Shown here piece after piece: positions 38,152 through 49,203 of a DNA stretch of 64,000 bases. Source of the stretch: Xiphophorus maculatus. Lineage: Eukaryota; Chordata; Actinopteri; Cyprinodontiformes; Poeciliidae. Under the pieces are notes generated by a model that was not told the DNA's origin, did no database searches, and worked only from the letters and a program-made list of their open reading frames with translations. Every line of letters begins with the position of its first letter. Position 1 is the stretch's first letter. The position numbers and the translations under genes are program-made. The stretch spans positions 12,562,996 through 12,626,995 of the forward strand of contig NC_036457.1 in NCBI RefSeq assembly GCF_002775205.1, in the 5' to 3' direction.

Positions 38152-41100
38152 CAGTGGAGTGACAGGTGAGTTTGGGAATGTGTAACAGCTGCGCTTTTTT
38201 TCACTTTGCAGCTGTTTTTCTTTTTTTAAACCATTTGTTACGTGAGTAAAAACGTGGCTATTGTTCTAGTTTCGAGGAGGTCAAGTTTCCTCTGTTCCAA
38301 CAGGTTTATTATTTCAGATGTGAGTCCTGCTAACGTTAGCATGGCAGTGTAGTTTAACAGCAGACGTAGCGATGTTGCATCATTTTTGGAGTTGTATCTT
38401 CTTGGTTATCATTACTATGTTTTTTTAATTTTTAGCTGTCGATACGGTGTCGATATTATGTACGAGAATCTCTTTTGGAGCTGATGTTAGCTCACTGTAA
38501 AGTTATGAAATCAAACTATTATAAGTGCATCATATGGCTTGAAAGAGGCTCATTCTAGCGTCACGAACACCATGATGTTACAATCTTCACTCTTCTTGCA
38601 GATGGAAATGAGAAGAAAGGTGACATTGAACGTGCAAAGGTCAGTTTATTTTGGTCACTTAAAACCTGTTCCTACAGTCTGGCGTAAGTAAGTAGCAGTC
38701 GTGACATGATCATCTTTAAATGTTCAGAGCGAAGGCAAAGAGCTGACCAAAGAGGAGAAGCAGCGGCTGAGGAAGGAGAAGAAACAACAGAAGAAAAGCA
38801 AAGAGAAAAAGGATGACAAGGCTATACAGGAGAGTGGTAAAGAAACTAAAGGTGACAGTTCAGCTGCTTCAGCACCACAGCCTTCAACGCAATCCACAGC
38901 TCAGAAAGGTAAAATGACTTCTGGGATGTTTGTCTGTGAACCATACGCCCTAAGTGGTCGCTGTAATTAATCTTTTATTCTACAATGCGTTTCTGCTTAT
39001 TAAAGCTCCTTCAGCAGTGCCTGCTCCAGTTTCCGTGCCTGCCCCAGAAGCTCCCACCCCAGCAGATAAGCCTCCTAAGAGTAAAGCTGAACTGAAAGCT
39101 GAACGGAGAGCTCGGCAAGAGGCCGAGAGGGCCAGCAAACAGGGCAAGAAAGGAGATCCGGGACCGCAAGGTGCTGTGAGCAAATCGAAAGCAGCCACGA
39201 ATGAGCTGCAGCCAGGTAGCATTTCATAGCCACTGACTCGAAAGTATTATCACTATTTATCACTTCAGTCAAAGTGATAAAACAACTTTAACTGAAGAAT
39301 CACTTTAACTGGCAACGCGAGTAAAAAAGATCTCTCTGTGTTTTCAGTGGTAAAAAGGCTGCCAGAACATATTCAAGTGGATAATCCAGACGTTTTAAAG
39401 AAATTGGCCAAGAAGCTGGAAAGGCAACAGGTAAGATTGATTTACATGTTATAAACGTGTGTAAAAATTGAAGAGCAGCTCCTTGTGAAAGTATTCATAC
39501 CCCTTGAGATTTTCTCAACTATGTTTCAACCACGAAACACAAAATCGTGTCTGGATAAAATGCATTGCAAATTGTGGCTATCACCAGACAAAATGTAAAA
39601 AAAAAACTGTAAAAGAGATATTTGGTGCAGTTATCAGTTCCACACAGCGAGTAACAAATGCATGTGACTGTATCTTTACTGTTACTGATTGTTTAGAATT
39701 TTTTCAGAGTAGGTCTAAAACAGTCACTGAAAGTTAGAACTGCATGTCATGGTTTTAACATTGTTTTCCAGACACCAGGGCAAAATTCTGCTAAAAAGGT
39801 ATAAGCCGTCGAGTTTAGACTCTTTAAAATGTTTGCCGCTGAAAATTAACATATATATTTTTGTAGTCTTTGTGGCTATTTAGATTTACATTTCTTTTGT
39901 TTTGCTGTGTTGCTGTTCGCTTAAAGCTCTGAGTTTCTTGCTTTTCAGGACTTTCATTATAACCCAACACACTCCTGCAAAATCAGTTTGGCATGTGCAA
40001 TTGTGTTTGGAGAGTAATAGAAAAATCATGTGTTTCTTTTGGCTTTTTTAGTGTCTGTAAGTGTAATTTTAGGCATAAATTCTTTTATTTAATTTTTTTT
40101 ATCTCCTGATTTCAGATCCCACTACGCTTAGACTATGGCTACAAAGTCAGCTTGTTTTCTCATCTGCACCAGTACAGTCGCAAAGCTCCACTAACACAGC
40201 AACTCAGGTGAGCTCAGTAGTTGCTTATTTATCTTCGCCATAAAGAGTTTGTTTATTTTGCTTTCAAAAATTGTTCCTGATCTGCTCCAATCACCTTCAG
40301 CATTTGTGTTTTTACTGTTTGTAGCATTCCTTCAACGGTGATTCATCCTGCTATTGTGCGACTGGGCCTCCAGTACTCCCAGGGCATTGTGGCTGGATCC
40401 AATGCTCGCTCCATTGCCCTCCTGCATGCCTTCAAACAGGTGCTGATCCAAAAACTGTTAGACTTCTACCTAGGGATGCACAGTACATCCTCCTTAACAT
40501 TGGTATTGGCTGATGTTAGTCTTTCTAGTTAACATATCGGTCGCTTAAATAAAACTAGGCTGACTGATTATGTTAACAACCAATGTATATTTCCATCTTG
40601 TTGCAGTTTGTGTTTTGGGATTGGTTTTGCCATGTGGTATTTGCTTGGGCATGTGACAGTCACAGGGATGTTGCACAGAATTGTGGGGTGTATCACTGAA
40701 GCAGAGTAGTAGAGTCATGCCATTCCATGATCTCAAAATTGTATGGAAATTTCTATAATTTGCTGTGAACAAATTTAAAATAAGCTTGATTCTGAACCTG
40801 TTTTTTTTTTTTTTTTTTACTTCTGCAGGTAATAAGGGACTACACTACACCTCCAAATGAGGAGCTGTCTAGAGACTTGGTCAACAGGCTGAAACCTTAT
40901 ATTAGGTATTGAAAATTAGTATTGAGTATCTTTGTAACCTTTTGTCCAACCCGAACTATGAATACATCCGTATATATATATTTTTTGTTGTTTAAAATGT
41001 AGCATTTGCCTTTTGTTGTCTTCCAGTTTTTTGAACCAGTGTCGCCCTCTGTCAGCCAGCATGGGCAACGCCATCAAATATGTCAAAAAAGAAATCTCCA

Positions 41101-42559
41101 ATATTCCCAGTCAATGCAAGGAAGAAGAGGTTTGTGTTTTGAGTTTTTTGTTTGTTTTTAAAAGGCCCCTCAACTTAGCTTTAATTAGGTTCTTGCCAGC
41201 ATTTTGAAGCTTTTCAAAATTTTGCATATCACAGCCACATCACTACTAAACCCACTGTTTCCTTTCTATTTTTGTATTTTTTCTTTAGGCTTAATAAAAG
41301 GCTGTTATGTCCACATTAGAGCTTCTTTAACCGCTGACAGAGACTCTGGTTGCAAAAATTAAAGATGTGATTTTCACTACTAGAGCTGTAGCCAATGAAT
41401 CTGTCACAATAATTGCTCCAGCTAAGATAAAGTGAATGGAAAGCTGCTAGGTCCAACTGACAAATGTAATTTTGACTTGCAATGAAGCATTCTTTTCTAT
41501 TTTAGGCAAAACGCAAACTGCTCACCTGCATCGAGTGGTACATCAAAGAAAAGATCATTCTTGCTGCTAAAGCTATAGCAGAGTCCTCCATAGAAAAGAT
41601 CAGTGATGGAGACGTCATCCTCATTTATGGATGGTAAGGCTCAGAAATCTGGGCAAGTTCTTTCTATTAACTCTACATTGGATATTTCTTGTTACTAAGC
41701 AGTGATTTGTTGTATTAAATAAAGAATAATAATGGATTTTTTTTTTTTAGACACGTTTTCTTCCTTTTTCCTTCCATATTTAACTCTAACATCACAAAGT
41801 CAAAATTCTTATATCTGCTTCTGTCAGCTCTTCTCTGGTCAACCACATCCTCTGTGAGGCATTGGAGAAAAACAGGAAGTTTCGCGTTATAGTTGTAGAC
41901 AGCAGGCCTCGGCTTGAAGGCCGGGAGGCTCTGAGGCGTCTGGTTCAGAGAGGCATCAGTTGCACATATGTCCTTATCTCAGCTGTGTCCTACATTCTTC
42001 CAGAGGTAATCAGAAATTGGCGTCATTTGTTGATCAGAGAGTTGCTAAAAAGTTTAACTATAAGCACTTACTCTTTTTTTGTTTGTTTTTTGTTTTAGGT
42101 ATCGAAGGTGTTCCTCGGAGCTCACGCCCTCTTGGCTAATGGTTATGTCATGTCTCGAGTGGGAACTTCACAAATAGCTCTGGTGGCCAAAGCCTTTAAC
42201 GTGCCTGTGCTGGTTTGTTGTGAGACCTACAAGTTCTGTGAGAGGGTGCAGACGGACTCATTTGTATCCAATGAACTGGGTATGTAAATACATTCTGTTC
42301 CTAACTCCATCCATGTGTATCTCGATGTTTGTCAGCTGATCTTTATTGGTTCTTTCCAGATGACCCCGATGACCTCATCGTGACGCGTAATGGGCAGACC
42401 CAGCTGGAGAACTGGCAGCAGGAGCCCTCTCTGGGTCTGCTGAACCTTGTCTATGATGTGACGCCTCCTGACTTTGTGGATCTGGTCATCACAGAACTGG
42501 GAATGATCCCGTGCACTTCGGTCCCCGTGGTGCTGCGGGTCAAAAACGTCGATCAGTGA
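38144..42559 (+). CDS. eif2b4: Translation initiation factor eIF2B subunit delta (complete)
   Basis: Exons: 38144-38165, 38602-38639, 38728-38908, 39006-39215, 39348-39430, optional 39772-39798, 40116-40207, 40325-40439, 40829-40905, 41027-41129, 41506-41633, 41828-42005, 42099-42279 and 42360-42559 (stop TGA). The product is 535 residues, or 544 with the microexon (human about 523). Residues about 20-60 are a Lys/Glu-rich helix. Residues 80-150 are a Pro/Ala linker then a second basic stretch. From [13 protein letters not shown] (about 151) onward the protein is the conserved eIF2B alpha/beta/delta domain, including [56 protein letters not shown] and the C-terminal [17 protein letters not shown]. 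The subunit sits in the eIF2B decamer, the GDP/GTP exchange factor for eIF2 that is inhibited by phospho-eIF2 in the integrated stress response. Human mutations cause vanishing white matter disease. A poly(A) signal lies at 42611. Confidence 0.98.
39480..39620. mobile_element. Tc1-like terminal fragment in eif2b4 intron 5
   Basis: The sequence cttgtgaaagtattcataccccttgagattttctcaac..gtttcaaccacgaaacac is the family's terminal region. It lies between exon 5 and the candidate microexon. Confidence 0.6.
39772..39798 (+). other. eif2b4: Candidate 27-nt microexon of eif2b4
   Basis: The sequence between acceptor tgttttccag and donor gtataag is 27 bases long, in frame, and would insert TPGQNSAKK between LERQQ and IPLRLDY. 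The flanking exons also join directly in phase without it, as in the human protein, so it would be an optional cassette. Confidence 0.5.
40469..40545. mobile_element. hAT-type terminal fragment in eif2b4 intron 8
   Basis: The string ctagggatgcacagtacatcc...attggtattggctgatgttagtc...aacatatcggtc is a diverged end of the common fish hAT miniature family with alternating TATCGG motifs. Confidence 0.45.
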
Positions 42560-42610
42560 GCGCCCTCCATATTGGCTTATGTGATTCACAAGGTCGTGCT
42601 TTTAGCATGC

Positions 42611-42616
42611 AATAAA
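42611..42616 (+). terminator. Polyadenylation signal of eif2b4
   Basis: AATAAA 52 bases after the eif2b4 stop codon, giving a very short 3' UTR. Confidence 0.75.
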
Positions 42617-42619
42617 TGT

Positions 42620-45371
42620 ATATCGGAAATGGCATACACTTTTAAATGAGTTTCTTTTGTGTTTTATTTGTGGGTCTTTTAAAAAGGAGAGTTGTTAGAT
42701 ATTTATTAATCACACTAAGGAGGTCATCTATGGGTGTGATGATGATAAGCTAACCATTAAAGGTTTTGTAATTGAATCTGAAACTTTGGCCTCTGAAAGG
42801 AATGTTATTGCTCCATAAATGTGGTTTATTTTAAAGATCTGGTCTTTTAAACGAGCACAAAGGTACTTTAACCTGACAGTCAACACATGATCCTCAGGCT
42901 CTTGGAAGAAGCACATTATTCCTACATGGTGGTCATGATTCCTGATTGCAAAGGAGTGGTGCTTTCAATTGCTCTTTAACCGACAATGATCACTTTATTT
43001 GTGTCCTCATTGCTTTCTATCCAGTGGGCAGATAGATTGGTGCTTAGAAATCATACAGTTATCAAATCAAGAACCTGGGAGGGGAGATCATTGATGCAAA
43101 GAAATATTTAGGTTTCTAGAAAAAGTCCAGCATATACTAAGATATTAACTTGCCAACAGTGCAGATCTTGTTTAAGAGTGAAGCATGCACAGTTGTGGGT
43201 AAAAAAAAAAAAATTGTACTCAAGGAGTTACAGTACATTACTTCAACTCAAAGGAAAAGTAACAGTTCAAAGAAATATGCAAGAGTAATAATTTATATAG
43301 AAGGCAAAGAAGTTGTTTCAAGAAAAACAAAGACAGACATCCTACAAAATGTTGCAGAATTTTACAACAGCACTTTTATTTTCTTTTAAAAAAATTTATT
43401 TCATTGGTTGGGATACCAAAAAAATGACTCTCCTTAAAAGGTAAATGCTGCAATGAGTCTTATGTCAGGCCAAGTGACCCATCCATAGACTTTTAACTTG
43501 CCATTCTTCAACCCATAAGTTAGCCCACTGCTTCTGCCATTTATAAAAAATAGTGTCAAAACATTGATCGAGAGCAAAATCTGTTTATTTTCAGCACAAT
43601 GTAGCACCATTTTGCAAAGGAAAAGTGAGGAGGCTTTAAAGATCTTGACTATCAATACACTTTTGATTCTTTGCAGAATCTTCATTTCATTATCATTTTC
43701 CAGAAAAATCTTGAAAACTTGGGTAATATTTCATTTTGTACAGCAGTACAAATTGGAAACTTCTGACACAAGATCTAACACTGAAGCAGTAAAATATCTC
43801 ATAAAAAGAGGAAAATAATATGCTATTGTAAAATCTTTATTAAAACCCTGAACTTTAAACAAGATAAATAGAGAGATACAACAGAAAAACCACATCCAGA
43901 TTGTGGACTGTATTTCAGGACAAGACTCTGAAACTCATGAAAGAGAGAGTACTGGCCCCTCATGGTTGAGTCGAAGTGCCGAAATCGGTTCTCATTGTCG
44001 CAGTCATTTTGTTCTTAGCCTTATGTTGTCCATCCCTTCTCGTCACAACCTCTCTGGTGAACTTTTCACCCCTCTCTATGTGCAAAACTATTGTGTGTGA
44101 AGTCTGAATTGGGTGTGGGTGTGTTTGCTTGTGACAATCCCCAACTAATCAACTTTCAAAAGCTGTTTTTTTTACCCAGAGAGCAGAATGGATAACTTTA
44201 AAGAGGAATTATCCCAGGCTGTGAGGAAGTACATACTTTTGGACACAACACTAAACTGCCCCTGTTTGGTTCTGGTCCATTGCAGCTGGCAAATGTCCCA
44301 CTGAGGCCTTTTGTTCTTTTTTTTGGCTTCCAATAACTAAAATAAAATGCGACATTGCAGCTAGTCAATCATTCTTTTCTCCACCTCTGAAATCGTAATA
44401 GTCGTTCCTCTTTGCTATGACCTCTGAGTTTACTTTAGTGTTGTAAGCCACACATATGACAAAACACCATGACCTTTTCTGCAGCAGGAAGGGTTTCACA
44501 AGAGCTCCATTCAAAGTCTTGAGGACTTTGAACAGTGTTTACAAAAACAAACGTCCTGCAACGTTGTGACCGCACATCGACAGTTCGACTTCAGTCTGAC
44601 CATGCTGGACCTATGAATAGTTGTCAGTTAGCCAAATAAAAAAAAAAAACTAAAGGCAATTATACAACAGCAGGAAGATTAAATCTCCAAAGTTTGTACA
44701 ACAAATCTGCTATGACACTGCTGAGCAGCCAGACCCACCAACCCGTTTGTCTAAGCTGCCATAGCAGGACTCAAACACTATAACATAATTTTTTTCCATC
44801 CTGAACACATTTAAACAATAACACCTTTGAACTGAAGAGGATAAAATCATCATTAAAGTGCAACTAAACTTGCAGTTTTGGTTTAAATTTAACACAGCTA
44901 ACCCGCTGCATCCTCCTCTTACCAGCCCCTTCTTGGCAGCACTGTCACCCCGCAAAAAAATATTAAAACACAGAGTCAGCATGCAATGAGTTGTTGGTCA
45001 ACTTTTTCTAAACATGCAAAACATTATTTCTGGTGTAAACTCGCACACAGTTAGCACTTGTTTGACAGAATAATTCAGTGTTCACTGTTATCTGCAAGTC
45101 TACTTAAAAAAGCAACACCAGTGGCAATATTTGTCAAAAAATTAGGTCATATTTTAAAATGTATGTTTTTACCTAAAAATTATATCACATTAATTATAAT
45201 AAAAATGCCAGTTTTTTATCTCTCCCCAAAATAAAATACAGCTGCCCCTGAAAACGAATACAGTAACATTTGTAAAATATTCACACCAGACTGTGGTGCC
45301 ACCCTGGGCTTTGTCAGCATTATTATCTCTTTCAGGAGTCTGTTTCTTGTCAGATTAAAAGCAGCTCAGAC
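42620..45371. other. Convergent interval between eif2b4 and atraid
   Basis: There are no coding exons. The right part (43840-45371) may be a long atraid 3' UTR. The rest is AT-rich sequence with small A runs. Confidence 0.5.
43836..43841 (-). terminator. Possible polyadenylation signal of atraid
   Basis: AATAAA read on the minus strand, about 1.5 kb past the atraid stop. It is the first canonical hexamer I found in that direction. The distance is long, so a variant signal nearer the stop is also possible. Confidence 0.3.
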
Positions 45372-46318
45372 TCAGAGTGATTTGGCTTTGCGTCTCTGGG
45401 TAATCCACAACAGGAAGGAGATGACAACTGTGGATGCTGCAAGAGGCCCGAAAACCTTCAGAGCTGGGAATTCCGCCTGTAAGCAGGTTTAAAAATGTGT
45501 TGTTTAAAAAGTCTTTGTGCTTATGTTAATTTAGTAATAATACAAGAACAACAACCAAAAAATGTCTCCAAGTACCCACCTGCCGAAGACACTTGTATCC
45601 ATGGTAATTTTCAGCACAGTGACACTCAAAGAAGCCGGGACCGTAGGGGCCACAAAGGGAGTTTTCTGGACAATTCATAGCTATGGATTCCCAATAAATG
45701 TCAACAAAGGCCACACATTGCAAAACAAGTAATTTTTTAGATATCTCAGACATGTTGTGTAACAAATATCTGCTGAACGGTAACCTACACATCTGTCCTG
45801 TCTGGTTGCACATGTTTTTCTGGTCCTTACAAAGCTGCTTCCCTTGTTTTACGTCCATCTGTTGCCATGAAGCATTCCCACCTGGACAAGCTATGTGCTC
45901 TGGTAAAATCCTGAAGACACATTGATATTTGTTGAAGAAAAAGATTTTTAAATTACCAGTACCAATTTAAACAGATAAAATGATCATTTCAAAGACACCT
46001 ACAAGAATTTTAGGTCAAGAAATCCTTGGAAGACTTTGTCACTGATGTTGGTAATGGGATTCAGTGAGAGATCTCTGCAAAAAAAAAAAAAAAATCTTAT
46101 CAAGAACAAAGAAAGAAATGTTACGGATATTGGTTATACCTAAGATTAAGTGTGACATATTTACATTAAATGTGCAAAATCTCAACAAATATGTTTATTT
46201 CTGCTCAGCACTGTATAATTATTTGCAAGAAATGGTGCAGAACAACTTTACACTTGTGTTATTTAGCAGAACAACATAAAGTGACCCAAAATGTTGACTT
46301 GTAAGAAGGAAAAGAAAT

Positions 46319-46354
<36 letters not shown>

Positions 46355-47164
46355 CCCAATAGAACACTTAGAGGTTACATGTTGAAATGTGTCCACAATG
46401 TGAAAAAATTTCAAGGGGTATGAATGTTTTTTCTTCATATAGTAGAGTACTTACATCACCACCACTGTGGATGCTCCTGAAAGGTCTTCCATTTGAGTCA
46501 GTGAACAACTGGATAAATCCAACCTGATAAATCAAAACCAAATATGAGCATACAATTTACTAAAAATAAAACTTCATTCTAAAATTCTACGTTTTCCCTA
46601 CAGACGCATTGACAATGTGAGGTGAATTATGAAATTCTACATAACAAATTATTTGTCTTCTTTACCCCTTTATTTTTAATTTGTATTTTTTGTACTAGTT
46701 TGGCTATGTTTAAGGCCAAAAAAAAAAAAAAAAAAAATAGCCTTGCAACATTCACTTTGAGCGCAGTATTGACATTTCTGTCATACCCGATGATGCGTTC
46801 AGGGTCGCTTGAGTTATCATTTGCTAAACAGCACCTCTTGTCAATCCGTCCAGCGGATAAAGTGCAGAAGTCACCCACGTAGGTATTGTTTTGGACAGTA
46901 CCACCACAGAGCGAACATACCTGTGATTTGAAATTACATTACCACACAAAAAAAGTAGTAAACAACAAACTGACACTGACATCCCCTACGAGGTCTATAC
47001 ACCCACCAAAACAAGCTGGTTTATCAGAAATTGTTGCGACATTACTCCAGTGGGGAGCACTCTAGTCTTACCTGCAGCCCAGTCAGCTGATAACTCGCGT
47101 TAAAATACAACTTAAGAATAAAAATAAGAGCTACAGCTTCACACCAGCTGACTAGTACTTTCAT
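45372..47164 (-). CDS. atraid: ATRAID, all-trans retinoic acid-induced differentiation factor homologue (complete, 7 exons)
   Basis: Exons in transcript order: 47072-47164, 46787-46920, 46455-46523, 46003-46074, 45789-45910, 45580-45680 and 45372-45476. They join in phase to 231 residues (human about 229). Residues 1-23 form a signal peptide (hydrophobic VALIFILKLYF). A Cys-containing luminal part follows, with GLDLSSCSL and VVIDLSLNPI resembling leucine-rich turns, then FLILPEHIACPGG. A single EGF-like module occupies about residues 168-194 (CPENSLCGPYG...CHCAENYHGYKC). One transmembrane segment (about 202-220) precedes the short basic tail QRRKAK. The end of exon 5 was chosen at the gtaggt donor because it alone keeps the EGF frame. 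The mammalian protein is a type I membrane protein that localises with SLC37A3 to lysosomes and is needed for nitrogen-bisphosphonate action. It converges on eif2b4 and diverges from snx17. A possible long 3' UTR reaches a minus-strand AATAAA at 43836. Confidence 0.95.
46319..46354. repeat. (CA)n(TA)n compound microsatellite in atraid intron 3
   Basis: Ten CA units run into seven TA units. Confidence 0.9.
46360..46440. mobile_element. Tc1-like terminal fragment in atraid intron 3
   Basis: The end sequence caatgtgaaaaaatttcaaggggtatgaatgttttttc follows a (CA)n(TA)n tract (46319-46354). Confidence 0.55.
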
Positions 47165-47178
47165 TTTTATTGACTGAA

Positions 47179-47201
47179 GTCACATGACGTGGTCACGTGA
47201 C
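47179..47201. promoter_or_regulatory. Paired E-boxes of CLEAR/M-box type in the atraid promoter
   Basis: Two 10-base sites, GTCACATGAC (47179-47188) and GTCACGTGAC (47192-47201), sit three bases apart, 15-37 bases upstream of the atraid ATG on the minus strand. The second is the perfect palindromic consensus for the MiT/TFE factors (TFEB, TFE3, MITF) that drive lysosomal genes; USF also binds such E-boxes. This matches the lysosomal location of mammalian ATRAID. Confidence 0.6.
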
Positions 47202-49203
47202 GGGAAGCTGGTAATTTTGCGTCGCAATTACGCATGCGGATAAGGACGATTTCATGGAAGTTAGTCTTTTGTTTATGGCGTTTATAGAACAAAAAATAAG
47301 GTCCGCATGGCTATGTAATTCTGTAAGATTTATCACAGATTTCTTTTTTTATGTTTTAAGGCAAAACATTTTACATAGACATTTTGTGATTGTTTATACT
47401 CAAACAGGAAAATATTAATATATCATAAATGTTTAATTATCTATGGTTTATTTAGTAAAACTGCGACCTTTTTAAAAGTAACTCGTTTAGACAGGTTTTT
47501 GCTGTCACTTCGGATTGTACTAAAAAACAGGGAGAAAGTCTCACAAATGTGGCATGTGGAAATTTAATTTTTAAGTGCACAACTAGCTGTTATGTACATC
47601 ATATTTTCTTTAGTATGCATAGGGGATAATTTAGGAAAATATAAGCCTTATTTCGACATTTAGGTCATTGACTTCATTGTCCCTGTAAAAAAAAAGGCAG
47701 GTCAATGCGTCTGCCATATTGTGAGTGTCAAGTTCTCCCCGGGAACCAGTGCAGTCCCCCATAGGGCTTTCTATATTAAAGCAGTACTAAAATTAACATT
47801 CAATAAAAAGTTAATCAATAATTTTATACACAAAAATATAAGTTAATTTTAGTACTACTCAATGGCTGTTATTGAAAAATAAATATTAACTATATCTGCA
47901 AATCATACGAGTGCAAACATATAACAGTGTGTTAGAAATATGCATAGCCCCAAGGCTGCCAACGTTCTCTTTGATGATGTGTAGGTACAGCTATAGGACA
48001 ATTTCATTTTGTGCAAATTAATCAGGGTCTGTCCATATTAGCATTTTTGTTAAAATGTGTTAAAACATTCAAAAGTGTTGAAGGCTGACGATAATTCACT
48101 AAGAGTACATCATTAGCAAAAATCTACGCCGTGGTGGCAAGTAGTAAGTGGCCACTAAACTTGCAGAGTGGCTAAAGCAGATTCCAGGAAGAACCTCCGA
48201 GATGCATGTCCAGAAGATGAGTTGTCAGAACAACTAATGTACTATCATCACTTGTTATGTATTTCCTTTTTTCAGTTATTTAGATAGTATCTAATATGGA
48301 AAAGAATATCTTGGACAGCGACAAGACAGGCAGTACAGTCATAGCAAGCTTTTTTTGTACGTGGAACAGAACTGTCACTCACAATATGGCGGCGACTTTA
48401 ACGTACTATCTTGACGCTCGTGCAACCCCCCTATAAACCAGGACGAGATGGTTTAGCCCAGAAAGATTGTTGCAATGCTTCTTGATGGGCCAGCAGTGGA
48501 TACCTTGACTGTGGACGGAGTGGCTAGGTTGTAGAGGCATCACATCTGCGTTTTCAGCGGCTCTTGCTACATTTCTCCGGTACATTAACATTGTAGATTT
48601 TATTTAGCAAACGGAGAAGCTCTGAAAGCCACCAGAGTCAAAACCAGCGGGACTGTCGCACATTTGGGAAGGTTCACCATCCGCTGTGCGTGCGACGCTT
48701 GAGGGACTGCAGGAACCAACTGCACCGTTTCTCCAGAAACTTCATTTGCTTGTGCCAATGAGCCGAAATACCCGAATGCCTTCAAGCTCCGTTTTTAAAA
48801 GTGGGTGGTTTTATTTTTATTTTTTTAACCAATAACGTGTAGCGATGAAAAAGACATTTTTATGCGCACAGTAAAGGTGTAATTACCCAACACTTGCAAA
48901 CATGGCTGCTGTGTGAACAGCAGACAGAAAAGTTTAACACTGACGTGGGAGAAGTTTAGAGCATTCATGTGCAGCTGTCCGCTCAGTAAAATGCTAGGCT
49001 TTCGTCCCTAGTTTGGTACCGCCGTCTCTGGACCTCCGAACCGGCGAACGGACTGTGTTGGAGCCGCCTCCTCCTTCGTAGGCTTCAGAGAGTCACCGCA
49101 GTGGACTTTGTTGGGAAGCTGTGGTGCCTTGCTTTCCACCCCAGCCTCCAGTGGAGGCGTCTAAGGACTTATCTACTGACTGCAGGGTGTGTTTGGAGCT
49201 AAA
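47202..49203. other. Divergent interval between atraid and snx17
   Basis: It holds the promoters of both genes. The block 48370-48790 and the last 300 bases before the snx17 ATG are GC- and CpG-richer than the surrounding DNA. The latter is probably the snx17 5' UTR (about 49000-49203). The middle (47300-48360) is AT-rich without genes. Confidence 0.55.

Noticed and set aside
45495-45925. Plus-strand frames over the atraid exons
   Set aside because: Antisense shadows. The minus-strand exons join in phase into the complete atraid protein.
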